A stretch of DNA of 64,000 bases from Dromiciops gliroides (Eukaryota > Chordata > Mammalia > Microbiotheria > Microbiotheriidae): positions 470,316,617-470,380,616 of the forward strand of contig NC_057864.1 of the NCBI RefSeq assembly GCF_019393635.1, written 5' to 3'. The translations under genes were made by a program, and so were the position numbers. Positions 10,546-20,799 of this stretch are shown one piece after another. Within the stretch, counting starts at the first letter, position 1, and every line of letters begins with the position of its first letter. The notes under the pieces are model-generated. The model was given only the letters and a program-made list of their open reading frames with translations, had not been told where the DNA came from and searched no databases.

Positions 10546-11573
10546 CTATTGGTGGATCTCTCAACCATTGGCTTCTGACAGCATGCAGAGGCTAGTAGAA
10601 CCCCAAAGTAGGAATCTGCTCACCAAATAGTCATTGCCTAATACCCAATAGTCACTGTCCCAGGAGAGGGCACATGATATATTTTAAGGGAAACAGGAGC
10701 TATTTGTCCATAGCTGTAGGCATGGGTTTCTTCAGGTCCTAAGCACTTCCTAGACCATTACCCAGCTGTCTACCCTTGCTGCTACTACCCTGGACCACCT
10801 CAAGGAGCTGAGGCAACTGGAAATACAGAGACAGTCACCAGCTCTTGAACCCATGCACTGGTTCTCACGGTAAATAGGCAGGTATCGTCTTCTTAGGCTT
10901 GGACGAAAGGCAGAGCTGTTTTGTCATCAGTCCTGCCTCCATAGCACTTACTGTAGGTCATGTGGCTTATGGAGAAATCAGAGTAAGGTACAGCCTTCTC
11001 TTCTCACCCAACCACCCACACCAAGCTGGGCTCAAGCCTGATGTTGTTGTATTTGCCACATCAATGTCAAAGGCACCTAGTGTTCCACTCTTGTTCCATT
11101 TCTTGTCAGCCCACATTTGACCTTTCATGAATCACCATCTATTAAGTATACATGCTCACAATTAGCACACATAAGCTGGTTTTTCATGGGTGACTATGGA
11201 CAAAGAGTTCATCAACAAATGTCCAGCCTCCCGGGGATAGATTGCTCTCTGTTCTTTGCCAGATAAGTGCCCACAAATTAGACAGTCAGTTGCCCTGTAG
11301 CCCATTCTCTAAGTCTTTCCAACATGGAAGAATCTGCTAGAGCTTGTATCCTGCTTGAATAGCCTTTGAGAAGCTCTGAAACCTATGGGTAGGACTTGAT
11401 GGAGTCTACAGTGGCGTCCATGCAATGCCAAAAGATATGGAGGATGGTGCCCCTTTCACTCCCTCCCCATGGATGATGGCACAAGGATTTACAAGACAAC
11501 ATGGACACAATCTGTTGTCTTGACATAATTAATTCCCTCCTTTCCCTTAGGCTTCTGCTGTTACCTTTTTTGG
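10546..11573. other. About 1 kb of unassigned sequence
   Basis: Unique-looking, moderately complex, with no recognised repeat family, splice-flanked open frame or RNA gene. The last about 35 bases (11540-11573) match the sequence upstream of the Mar1 copy at 8.53 kb. Confidence 0.4.
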
Positions 11574-11800
11574 GGGGGAGCTAGGTGGCCCAGTGAATAG
11601 AATGTTAGGTCTGGAGTCAGGAAGACCTGACTTCAAATTCAGCCTCAGATGCTTCCTAGCTGTGTGACCTTGGGCAAGCCTCTTAACTCTGCCTCAGTTT
11701 CCTCATCTGCACAGTGAGCTGGAGAAGGAAATAGCAAGCCACTCCTGCATCGTTGCCAAGAAAACCCCAGACAGCATCATGGAGAAAGGGTATCAAATCA
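11574..11800 (+). mobile_element. Mar1-like SINE with RTE-type tail
   Basis: Sense: agctaggtggcccagtgaat, ctagctgtgtgaccttgggc, gagctggagaaggaaatag and gccaagaaaaccccagac. The terminal cgactga part is worn. Confidence 0.85.
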
Positions 11801-11811
11801 AAAAAACATTC

Positions 11812-11935
11812 ACTAGTATTGGGAATGCAAAGAAAGGCAAGAATAAGCCCTGCCCTCAAAGAGCTTACATTCTCATTGGGTGGAGAACATGTAAATAATT
11901 AGGGAGAAGCAAGATATATACAGAATAGAAGGAAG
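11812..11935 (-). mobile_element. L2 3' fragment
   Basis: Antisense L2: tgccctcaaagagcttacat and gtggagaacatgtaaataa. Confidence 0.65.
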
Positions 11936-12017
11936 GAAGGTGTGGTTGGGTGGTGAGTCAAATAACTGGAAGGAGGATCTGCTTGGAGATTACAAATTCA
12001 CTGAAGTAGAGGAGGAT

Positions 12018-12177
12018 GATAGGGGGCAGCTAGGTGGTGCTGCAGTGGATAAAGCACCAGTCCTGGATTCAGGAGGACCTGAGTTCAAATCTGACCTCAG
12101 ACACTTGACACTTACTAGCTGTGTGACCCTGGGCAAGTCACTTAACCCTCATTGCCCTGCAAAATAAAATAAAATAA
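12018..12177 (+). mobile_element. tRNA-derived SINE with target duplication
   Basis: Complete: gggggcagctaggtggtg, core, then an (aaaat)n tail. A perfect 14-base target duplication, aagtagaggaggat, lies at 12004-12017 and 12178-12191. Confidence 0.95.
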
Positions 12178-12314
12178 AAGTAGAGGAGGATAACAAAACA
12201 GTATACCCTGATTACCCACAGGACTAAGTCCATTGTCAGAGTGACCAATAACATTTTTTGGAGATTGAAACATTAGAGTTTTATGACTCCCAGGGATAAG
12301 AATCTCTCTGTTAG

Positions 12315-12401
12315 ATGACTGAAAACAGGTCACATGTCCAAGACACTTCATCTCCTGACTCCAGGCATTTGCACTGGCTATCTCTCATGCCTGGAATTCT
12401 A

Positions 12402-12466
<65 letters not shown>

Positions 12467-12712
12467 TTCTCTCCCTCTCCTTCTTACCCTCCTTGAAGTC
12501 CCAAGTAAAATATCACCTTAGACACTTCCCTCAATGGCAATGCTTTCCCTATGGATTATCTCCAATTTATGGCATATCCATTTTGTTTGGATGTAGCTGT
12601 TTGTATATCGTCTTCTTGAGACCAAAGACTGTCTTTTGTCTTTCTTTATGTGGCCAGCACTTCCCACAGTGCCCGGCACATAGTAGGTGCTTAATAAATG
12701 TTTAATGAATGA
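12315..12712 (+). mobile_element. L2 3' end containing a CT microsatellite
   Basis: Sense L2 from tctctcatgcctggaattct through ccttgaagtcccaagtaaaa, tgtagctgtttgtatatcg and agtgcccggcacatagtagg to the aataaatgtttaatgaatg terminus. A CT repeat has expanded inside it where L2 normally reads attctctcc. Confidence 0.8.
12403..12464. repeat. (CT)n microsatellite
   Basis: About 60 bases of nearly pure CT inside the L2 copy. Confidence 0.95.
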
Positions 12713-12717
12713 GTTAA

Positions 12718-12902
12718 CATATGGAAAGTGCTTTGCAAACCTTGAAGCACCATATAAACGCTAGCCGTTACTATTTATTGCTTGGCTGCCTGAGCCTTGT
12801 GGTTTACAAAACATTTCCTTCCCAATAATCCTGTGAGCTAGGTAGAACAGTGATCATTATTCTCATTTTACAGATGAGGAAAATGAGACAGAGGTTAAGC
12901 TT
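12718..12902. mobile_element. Two MIR/THER1 remnants
   Basis: 12718-12780 is a sense 3' end (gaaagtgctttgcaaacctt, cgctagccgttactattt). 12795-12902 is antisense (gtttacaaaacatttcct, attctcattttacagatgag). Confidence 0.6.
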
Positions 12903-13449
12903 TCCCTTTTGTGTCTATTTTCTAAATTCTGCTTTCTCTCCATGGTTCTCTCCTTGAAGGGAGTCTGGAATTATACTCTATCAGAAATGGAGAAGAACCA
13001 GCCTCCTCTCCATAGCTTTTGCATTAATTCTGGCCTTCAAACAATCATGGTTCATGGACTCATTATTCTTTCTGCCAATGAGGAGAGTTTTATGCAAATT
13101 CCCCAGGCTGAAAGCCTGGGTTACAGTCCTCTTCCTCTCCCCAGTCCCCAGTATACCTAAGCCAACCTTTGTGGTCAATTAGAGCTTTAGTCTCTTGCCA
13201 CTATTGCTACAATAGTGAACCCTTTGGCATTCATCTTTTTTTACTTGGTCGTGTTTCCTTCTTTCCTATATAGCTTTTAAAAAAATTTAAATTGCTTGGT
13301 GTGTTCTTTTATATCTATCCACATTGGTTTCTCCAGACAACTGTTTCCATCCTTAATTAAACTGTTTCTCTTTGTGTCTTTAGAATTCCCTTTTTACTCC
13401 AAGTTCAGGGCTCTTCTTATTATTGGAAATCTGCCTTCCTGGTCTTCCC
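12903..13449. other. Unassigned non-coding stretch
   Basis: Pyrimidine-leaning single-copy-looking sequence; no gene or repeat recognised. Confidence 0.4.
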
Positions 13450-13645
13450 CATTGGTGGAAAGCCCCCTGGCTCTGGAATCAGAGGACACAAGTTCAAATC
13501 CCAATAATGATGCTTACTACCTGGTTGACCTTGGACTATTCATTTAACCTCTGTGTGCCTCAGTTTCCTTCTCTGTAAAAAGAGGGGGATCTAGATGGCT
13601 TCTGGGGTCTCCTCCAGGTCTCTATCTATGATTCTATGATCATAG
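13450..13645 (+). mobile_element. MIR
   Basis: Sense MIR: ctctggaatcagaggacaca, cctcagtttccttctctgt and tctatctatgattctatgat. Confidence 0.8.
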
Positions 13646-15214
13646 GTTCTATATGTCCACAGACTAACTGGAGCTGGGTCTGCTGAGAAAAGGAAAAGAA
13701 AGGTCATCATTTTGCTTGGTCCCTCTATTCATAGCTGCAACTTCTGTGCTCCTTTTGCCCCCATTCCAGACACTATCAGAAGCTGCTTGGAGGCACCCTG
13801 TTGAGACAGGAGCTTCTGCTCCCATCACTGGCTGCTTATCATGACTTAATCCTAGTGTAGAAACATTGTTATGATTACGGAGAGGAAGGGATGGGAAAAG
13901 ATGAGGGAGGGAGTACTGAAAACTGAAGGCTTCTTTCATCTTTACTATTCTTTTGTAAGGGGAAACTGAGGCATATGTGAGTAATAACCAAGGAACAAGA
14001 GCTACTTAGGAACATCCAATGATTTTTGGAGGAATAATTTAGGAATAGTTTTATGTAAGATGTGAGGCAAAAGACATTACCCCGGGTATGGAATGTCTGG
14101 CAAAGGAGGTGGGCTAATACTCGGTAAGAATAAGAGACTGTGACAGATGGATAGCGATACATTAGTACCCCTGAGATATTTGAAGAGCCAGAGGAAGTCT
14201 GCCAGTGCTCTGAGTAGCTCTGGGACATTTACTGGAAAACACAAGAATTACACAGGATGAGACTGATTGATGGGGGGGGGGTGGGGAGAGTAGAAAAAGA
14301 GCTCACAAATGAAATCTCTGAGTCACCAAAGCACCAATTTAGGCCCATCTGAGGATTATCTCTATGGGAACTGAGACACCTTTGAACATGATCTGAGCAA
14401 GAATCGAAAAGTACCTGTAGATCATTGATGTAATTGAGGAGTAACAGAAAAGTTGTTGGGGTCAGGGTGCACTGAGCTCCTGCTGCAAAGGGTCCTATGT
14501 CATTTGGCACAGGCTTGGCAGAGAGAGGGCAGAGAAAGATGCCATCCAGGACACAGCTGACACTGATCTTGTGACACAAAGGTCATCATGCCCAGCTCTT
14601 TGATGTCCCTTTAGACGCTTTCATTGTGGTCCATTTGTGATGATCTCTCAAGACTCAGACCACACTGGAAAAGACAATCACACTGCAGGTAACCAGACTT
14701 GTTGATGTGGTACTGCTCAGTCATGAATTGTTTCGTGCAGAGGCCACGCAGGACTCTCATTCTGGCTCTCCAACTCTCCCTCTTGACAGCATAGTCAGCA
14801 TCACAGTATAAGGGACAGGCTAGGAACACTGACTGATGCAGCAGCCCAAGCTGGCCCTGCTTGACCAATCTAACTGCAGGCCACCTCAGAGAGGAACCAA
14901 GACCATCGTCTTTATCAGAGGCTGCTTGCCCCCTGTTCCTAGATCAATTGCCCCATATTCCTGATTCTGGCAAGAGTGTGAGGACAGATGGGGAGAAAAA
15001 GGTTAAGGCATCTCTCAAGATTTCTGTGAGATTTCTTGGATGGGAGCTCTGGTGTGAGGGCTGCCTGTTTACCTTCTCACTCAACTTTCTCCTGTGGCTC
15101 CACTGGAGCACAGATAGCAGTCATACCCAGGTGAACTATCTCAGCAGATGGGCTCAACCAGATTGAGGGTAACCAATGGGGCAAACATATTGATGAGCTG
15201 AGTGGGTGGATAAG
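13646..15214. other. About 1.57 kb of unassigned sequence
   Basis: No repeat family recognised. On the reverse strand one frame from 14579 to 13875 is open except for a single TAA at 14229-14231, and another from 14868 to 14611 is also open. The conceptual peptides resemble nothing I know and there is no splice or promoter context, so I do not call a gene. A G-run lies at about 14270-14287. Confidence 0.4.
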
Positions 15215-15226
15215 AACAATTTCTTT

Positions 15227-15372
15227 CTTTTTTTGGGGGGGGCAATGAGGGTTAAGTGACTTGCCCAGGGTCACACAGCTGGTAAGTGTCAAGTGTCTGC
15301 GGCCGGATTTGAACTCTGGTCCTCCTCACTCCAGGGTCAGTACTTTATCCACTGCACCACCTAGCTGCTCCC
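15227..15372 (-). mobile_element. tRNA-derived SINE with target duplication
   Basis: T/G-rich tail end, then gagggttaagtgacttgccc, with the head reading ccacctagctgctccc. Target duplication aacaatttcttt at 15215-15226 and 15373-15384. Confidence 0.95.
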
Positions 15373-15384
15373 AACAATTTCTTT

Positions 15385-15640
15385 TAATGGCCATGAAGTT
15401 GGCTGAAGTAGGTTCTATGGTGCCTACATTGAAGATGCCAAGGTCACCCACTGCATCTTGGGCCAGTGTCGGTCCTCTTGACTTTTGTCCTGCCTCTGGA
15501 CTTGGATGATTCTGGAAGAGAGAGTGGAGCTGAGGATTTTGTGTGACTCTGCCTCACTTAAATGTAATTTTTGCATGAGTGAAGACATCCCCTGTGATGT
15601 CACTGGTCCTCTTCCAAAATGAAGGATGAGCAACAGCAGG
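15385..15640 (+). mobile_element. RTE-like 3' terminal fragment
   Basis: Sense: gccatgaagttggctgaag, ctctggacttggatgattct, gtgtgactctgcctcactta and cccctgtgatgtcactggtc. It ends in aaggatgagcaaca. The SINE at 15227 landed in or beside its 5' part. Confidence 0.5.
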
Positions 15641-16197
15641 ACTGAACTTTCTGCTCTCCCATAAAGTTACAATTTCCTTTCCCTTTTCCTTCCCTTGGCA
15701 GCTTGGACAACATGGAAAGAATCTGATTTCTAATTTAGTCTAAGGACATCTGGCTGAATAAAAACCCTGCCTCTCAATATTCTTCATGCAGGGATCGGGG
15801 GCTAAGAATAGAAGGTCCTAAGGGGGCTCCCTTCTTCCATGCTCACACCTTCACCCTTTCCACCATACCTTTCCCTCTTCTGCTATCATTGCTTCTATTT
15901 TTTTTCTTGCTTTGATCCTTTCCCTCCCCTCCCCAGCTCTGACAATGGGACCCATTGCTATTTTCTATCCCTGCTGGATGAGAGTAGATTCTGATCACCT
16001 AAGCTGACTCTTGCTTGGAATTTGTCAGGATAAAGGAACAATCCTCTTCTTCCATATCACTCTGGGGAAAAAATTGGAAGGGGAACAGTTGAAGAACCAA
16101 GGTTATTTTGGAATCTTAGGAATCTCCAAAGAATTGTGGTAGTAGGGATTTCTTTGAATATGGGTTGTACTAGACATCTCCAACTCTCAAATTCTGT
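15641..16197. other. Unassigned non-coding stretch
   Basis: Pyrimidine-rich 15830-15950; otherwise featureless. Confidence 0.4.
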
Positions 16198-16320
16198 GAT
16201 CCCTTAGATTGTGAGCTCCTTGAGGGCAGGGACTGTCTTTTCCTCTTTTAGTATCCCCATTGCTTAGTACAGTGCCTGGCACTTAGTAGGTGCTTAGTAA
16301 ATATTGATTGATTCTGTGAA
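16198..16320 (+). mobile_element. L2 3' end
   Basis: Textbook L2 terminus: gattgtgagctccttgaggg, agtgcctggcacttagtagg and gtaaatattgattgattc. Confidence 0.9.
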
Positions 16321-16440
16321 AATGCTTTGAACTTTGAAGATTTTTCTTTCTCTAGAAGCACATCCTTCCTACTGGTCCCCTCCTTCCCCCATCCTTGCTT
16401 CTGTCACCATACATCTTCTCCTGGAGTCAAAGCCTCAGCT

Positions 16441-16644
16441 TTCTTTTTTTGTGTGTATGTGTCTGAGGCAATTGGGGTTAAGTGACTTGCCCAGGGTCAC
16501 ACAGCTAGTAAGTATCAAGTGTCAATTGGGGGTAAGTGACTTGCCCAGATTCACACAGTGTCAAGTTTCTGAGGTCAAATTTGAACTCAGGTCCTCCTGA
16601 ATCCTGGGCTGGTGCTTTATCCACTGTGCCACCTAGCTGCCCCC
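16441..16644 (-). mobile_element. tRNA-derived SINE with internal tandem duplication
   Basis: Reverse-strand SINE in which the segment caattggggttaagtgactt to aagtatcaagtgt (about 16469-16522) is followed by a diverged second copy (about 16523-16568). The normal SINE has one such segment. The head ends at about 16643. Confidence 0.85.
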
Positions 16645-16724
16645 AAAACTTCAACTTTTAAGGAATCTCTTGGATGATGGGAATTTTATATCAGGTAAAA
16701 GGGTACTGTGCCATGATCAACTGC

Positions 16725-16925
16725 AGGTCATAGCATCACAGGTGGAGAGCTAGAAGGGACTATAGTAGCTACTGAGACCAACTTGATTATTTTACAGGAG
16801 AAACTGAGGCCCAAGAAGGGTGACTTGCTCAGGGTCACACAGTTATCATCTGAGATGGGATTTGAAACCCAAGCCTTCCTCATGCCAAGTCCAGTGCCCT
16901 AACCATTATACCACCCTATAGATCT
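16725..16925 (-). mobile_element. MIR
   Basis: Antisense: ctagaagggactatagtagc, aggagaaactgaggcccaag and gtgccctaaccattatacc. Confidence 0.75.
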
Positions 16926-16989
16926 AGGACCTTTGATTTACTTGGTGTGGGGACTCTTTTCATTTGTCTGGAACTTCTAGCTTCAAGAG

Positions 16990-17115
16990 ATGCCCACAGC
17001 TTTTGGAGCCAGTGATTTGTCCTTGGTCACAGAGCACCAGTATCTGGGGTGGGCTCTGAATCCAGGCTGTCTGATTTCAGGCCCATCATGGTACCCACTA
17101 CAACATGCTGCCTCA
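16990..17115 (-). mobile_element. MIR, partial
   Basis: Worn antisense MIR: agtgatttgtccttggtcac and ctctgaatccaggctgtctg. Confidence 0.55.
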
Positions 17116-17139
17116 GCTTGTGACACACACTGCAATGTC

Positions 17140-17305
17140 GTATTACAGGTGAAAAAGAATTGACTCTGGAGTCCATGGTCCTGGGTTCAAATCCCATATC
17201 TGACACCTGCTCCCTGTGTGACCTTGGGCAAGTCACTCTTTGAGTCTCTGTTTCCTCATCTGTAAAATGAGGGGTGGCCTCTGAAGCCCTTTGCCTTGTC
17301 TATGT
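17140..17305 (+). mobile_element. MIR
   Basis: Sense: ctgggttcaaatcccatatc, gtgtgaccttgggcaagtca and tttcctcatctgtaaaatga. Confidence 0.85.
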
Positions 17306-17379
17306 ATCAGCTCAACCTCCATTTTCAACAGAGAAGATGTGAAGAACAGGAGTCATGAGAGGAAGCAAAGAATTTGCCT

Positions 17380-17570
17380 CTGAAATAGAGTGTGGAAGAT
17401 TGAGGTTTTGGAATTGGAGTCAGGAAGATATAGCCTCAGACAGTAGCTATGTGACCTTGGACAAGTCACTTCGCCTCTGCCTGCTTCAGTTTCTCATCTG
17501 TAAAATGGCGGAGTTGGAGTCAGTGGCCTCTAAGGTCCCTTCCAACTCTAGATCTGGGATCCTTTCACCT
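17380..17570 (+). mobile_element. MIR
   Basis: Sense: ggaattggagtcaggaagat, gtgaccttggacaagtcact and aaggtcccttccaactctag. Confidence 0.8.
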
Positions 17571-17614
17571 ATTGCTCGTGGTACAGTCAATGCCTCCTAA
17601 CTTGTCTGAATTTC

Positions 17615-17830
17615 TTTCCAAATCTGAGTTGGAAGAGCACCGTACTTGAAAAACATTCTCTCTTCAGCCTCCCTGTTAAATACTTTATCTAATTAGCCTT
17701 TGCTTGAAGATGTCCAAGGGGTAGAAAGCCCCTGGCTTCCAAGCAGCTCACCCTCCTATGGGACAGCTCTCATTGCAAGAAAGTCTTTCTTTACGTTAAG
17801 TTGAAATCTGGCTCCTTAGTAATGGGACAG
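17615..17830 (-). mobile_element. L3/CR1 3' fragment
   Basis: Antisense L3: atgtccaaggggtagaaagc, tatgggacagctctcattgc and aagtctttctttacgttaag. These match the reverse complement of the CR1-type 3' region. Confidence 0.6.
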
Positions 17831-17865
17831 TCCCTGGGCGCCACGGCAGAAGCTGGAGGCTTTGG

Positions 17866-18120
17866 GTTCATGAATCAAAGCATTGTTGAGGGCCCAGCTG
17901 TGTGCGACACCCTCTGGTCTAAGCAAAGGACACTCCTACTTTGGAGGGTTCCCAGAGCGGGCGAGGCAACCCAGCCAGCATTTAGTAAGTACCTACTATG
18001 TGCCAGGCACTGTGCTAAGTGCTAGGGATATTAGGAAAGGCAAGAGATGGTCCCTTTTCTCAAGGAGATCACAGTCAAATTGGGAGACAAGATGGTGGCA
18101 ACTGTGTACAAACCAGATGT
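17866..18120 (-). mobile_element. Two L2 3' ends
   Basis: A worn terminus (about 17866-17930) followed by a clear antisense one: agtacctactatgtgccagg, actgtgctaagtgctaggg and tctcaaggagatcacagtc. Confidence 0.7.
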
Positions 18121-18141
18121 GTCTGTGTATGGGATGGGCTG

Positions 18142-18205
18142 GGGCAGCTAAGTAGAGCAGTGGATAGTACACAGGGCCTGGAATCAGAAAGACTCATCTT
18201 CCTGA
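18142..18205 (+). mobile_element. SINE head fragment
   Basis: ggggcagctaagtagagcag, then gcctggaatcagaaagact: the tRNA-like head only, truncated before the core. Confidence 0.65.
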
Positions 18206-18299
18206 GTTAGAGGTGGAGCTGAGACTAGGAGCTGGGGAGAGGGCCTGTCACCTAGGTCTATGCTCTCTTTGCTCTGTCAGCTTTTTCTTCTCCTCATCT

Positions 18300-18319
18300 C
18301 CCCCTTCCCCTCCCACTCC

Positions 18320-18386
<67 letters not shown>

Positions 18387-18672
18387 CCCCTCTCTCCCTC
18401 TTTCTCTCCCTTTCCTTCTCTCTCTCCCTCTCTCTCTCTCCCCCTCTACCTCCCTCTCTCCCTCTCCCTCTCCTCCCCTGTGACTGTCTCTCCCTCCCTC
18501 CTTCCCTCCTCTCCTCTCTCTCCCTCTCCCTCTCTCTCTCCCTCTTCCTTTCCTTCTCCCTCTCCCTCTCTCTCCTTCCCTGTGTCTGTCTGTCTGTCTC
18601 TTTCTCTCTCTCTTCCCCGCCCCCTCTCTCTCCCTCCCGCCTCCCTGAATCCCTCCCTACCTCCCTCTCTGT
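18300..18672. repeat. Long CT-rich pyrimidine tract
   Basis: About 370 bases almost free of purines on the + strand, with a pure CT block at about 18322-18383 and ccctct/tccctc units after it. Ser/Leu/Pro-rich open frames here are artefacts. Such homopurine-homopyrimidine tracts can form triplex DNA (known property, not shown here). Confidence 0.95.
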
Positions 18673-18989
18673 TGTAGACTTTCCAGGCTAGGAGGGGATT
18701 CTTTTGTGTCTTTTTCTTGCTCACAGCCATTCAGAGCCTAATCCCCACTCAAGTGTTAATTGATAATTAAGTTGGGAGCTGACAACAGCTTCAGGTGTGA
18801 TCTAGACAAGGAAGCTTATTCACACTTGAAGGGAGACTCAGGAAGCTGGACAAGTTCCACATAGTAACAGCTCCTGGGATGCCGGTGACCTGTATGCCCC
18901 TGTCACCACCAATGCCACTCCCTGATTCCACTCAAAATTCCAGAGTTCCCTTCTCTTCTCTCCTTGCAGAATCTCCCTTTCCATCTTCC
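18673..18989. other. Unassigned stretch with an AT-rich palindrome-like motif
   Basis: Repeat-free; includes ttaattgataattaag (about 18757), a homeodomain-like motif. No gene seen. Confidence 0.35.
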
Positions 18990-19175
18990 AAAGAGGTAGG
19001 GTTACATAATGGATAGACTTTTGGTCTGAAAGCAAGGAGACGAGAATGGGAATCCCACCTCACATCCTCACTGGCTGTGGGATGACACAAGGTTGTGACT
19101 TACTGGCAAGTCACCTCATCTCTCACAGCCTCAGTTTCCTCATATGTAAAATGGGGATGATGATGAGATTTGCCC
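18990..19175 (+). mobile_element. MIR
   Basis: Sense, worn: gggttacataatggatagac, cagcctcagtttcctcatat and aaaatggggatgatgatga. Confidence 0.75.
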
Positions 19176-19197
19176 TGAAGGGGCAGCACGTCATAGT

Positions 19198-19262
19198 CAG
19201 TCAATAGATGTGCATTTATTAAGCACCGATGTGTGTCAGCAGGTACTCTGGGGATTCAGAGA
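19198..19262 (-). mobile_element. L2 3' tip
   Basis: agtcaatagatgtgcattta and ttaagcaccgatgtgtgtca. Confidence 0.65.
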
Positions 19263-19284
19263 TGGTGATGATGCTAATAACAAC

Positions 19285-19838
19285 AACAATAACAGATAAT
19301 ACTGAAGTGGCAATTTAAGGTTTGTAGAGTGTTTTATCTACATTATCTCATTTGATCAAAGACAAACTCTTGAGGTATTTGCCTTCTAATAACTTAGGCT
19401 CTTCACTTGGTATCTACAGGATGACGGTAGCTAGCATTCCTGTATCTCTTTAAAGTTTGCAAATTTGGGGCGGCTGGGTGGTGCAGTGAATAAAGCACCA
19501 GCCTGGATTCAGGAGCTCCTGAGTTCAAATCCGACCTCAGACACTTGACACTTACTAGCTGTGTGACCCTGGGCAAGTCACTTAACCCTCATTCCCCTGC
19601 AAAAAATAAAAAAATAAATCTTGCAAATTAGTTTACAAACTTTCTCTCACTTGATCCTCACAACAACCTTGGGAGGTAGATGCTTTTATCATCCTCTTTT
19701 TACTGACTTAGAAACTGAGACAGAGGTTAAGTGAATTGCCCAAGGTCATGCATATAACTCTAAGTGTCTGAGCCCAGATTTGAACTCTGACTTTCTTGAC
19801 AGCAAATCCAGTACTCCATCTACCCAGCTGCTCACGGA
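19285..19838 (-). mobile_element. THER1/MIR split by a SINE
   Basis: Antisense CORE-SINE: ttatctcatttgatcaaag before the SINE and cttgatcctcacaacaacct, gacagaggttaagtgaattg and gatttgaactctgactttct after it. The left and right parts may be two overlapping copies. Confidence 0.6.
19466..19620 (+). mobile_element. tRNA-derived SINE with target duplication
   Basis: tggggcggctgggtggtgca head and an aaaaaataaaaaaataaa tail. Target duplication ttgcaaatt at 19457-19465 and 19621-19629. Confidence 0.9.
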
Positions 19839-20028
19839 TTTCAGGAGGTCTGTGAACTTGGATGGGGAAAAATTTTACATCTTTATTTTCATTAACCTCT
19901 TCCTGAAATCTACTATTTCCTTCAATTATGAATCTGTTTCATTTTTAGCAGTATTTCTAAAAAAGGGTCCATAGACTTCACCTGGCTTTCAAAGGGATCT
20001 GTGACACACACAAAAGATGAAGACCCTG
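19839..20028. mobile_element. hAT-like DNA element (GTTCTTAACC family), worn
   Basis: Shares aggtctgtgaacttggatg, ttcattaacctcttcctgaa, agggtccatagacttcacc and gggatctgtgacacac with the other copies. Terminal repeats are eroded. Confidence 0.45.
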
Positions 20029-20029
20029 T

Positions 20030-20205
20030 GTCTTAAGGGAGTCAGGGACACCTGGGTTCAGGTTATGACTAGTTGGGAGACCTTGGGCAACTTGTTTAAC
20101 CTCTGTGTGCCATAGGGAACTCTAGAAGACCATAACTTATAGAGAAATGGCAGACATAAATCAATGGAAGTAATTTCACCAATGGGAATCCCATAGCTAA
20201 GAAAC
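20030..20205 (+). mobile_element. Third-type tRNA-derived SINE
   Basis: gagtcagggacacctgggtt and gagaccttgggcaacttgtt, followed by a region unlike MIR 3' sequence (ccatagggaactctagaag). Similar copies lie at 30.4, 31.75 and 63.5 kb. Family not named. Confidence 0.5.
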
Positions 20206-20799
20206 CCTTGGGTCCAGAGCAATAAGTAAATATTTCCCTTACCAACTAAGCAGAAGACCTCAGAAACCTCTAAGTGTTCTGGACTACACTTAAGGCTTGT
20301 TCACAAAGAACGCTGATTCCCAATACCTCATTGTGGTGTGGAAGTGAGCCTGGGTGTTTGAAGGCTCTGCTACCAGTTGGCCACATTGGACAGTCCTAGC
20401 ATTGCCAAAAGAATTTTGGTGTGACTGGGGCAACATACTAAGTCTGTTTCCCAGGGAGTAGCCTGGCTAAGTGCAAATGGGCTCAACACCAGTAGGCTGG
20501 TTACTTGTTCATGTATTTGACCAAAGTGGCCAATGAAACAAAGAAAACAGCACAGTAGGTCTCCCCCTCCCCAGGTTTGAGCAGTGATTGTGGCCAAACA
20601 AGAGGAAAGGGGCAGAAGGTGCTAAGAAACACACAGCATTTAGATCACTCAGAAACTTTAGCTTGGCTGTTGATATCTTAAATAGAATATTCTTGTCAAA
20701 TTACCAACTGAGTAGCTATACTATTGGAGGAATGGACTCATGTCCACCTTGGCAGTATTAGTTTTTAAATGAAACCAAAGAAAGAAGGCAGCAGTGGCG
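20206..20799. other. Unassigned repeat-poor stretch
   Basis: Normal complexity; no gene or repeat recognised. Confidence 0.4.

Noticed and set aside
18213..18691. Long Ser/Leu/Pro-rich frames on both strands
   Set aside because: Products of the CT tract; the same applies to frames at 5.50-5.97, 12.3-12.5, 26.0-26.3, 28.2-28.5 and 58.2-58.6 kb.
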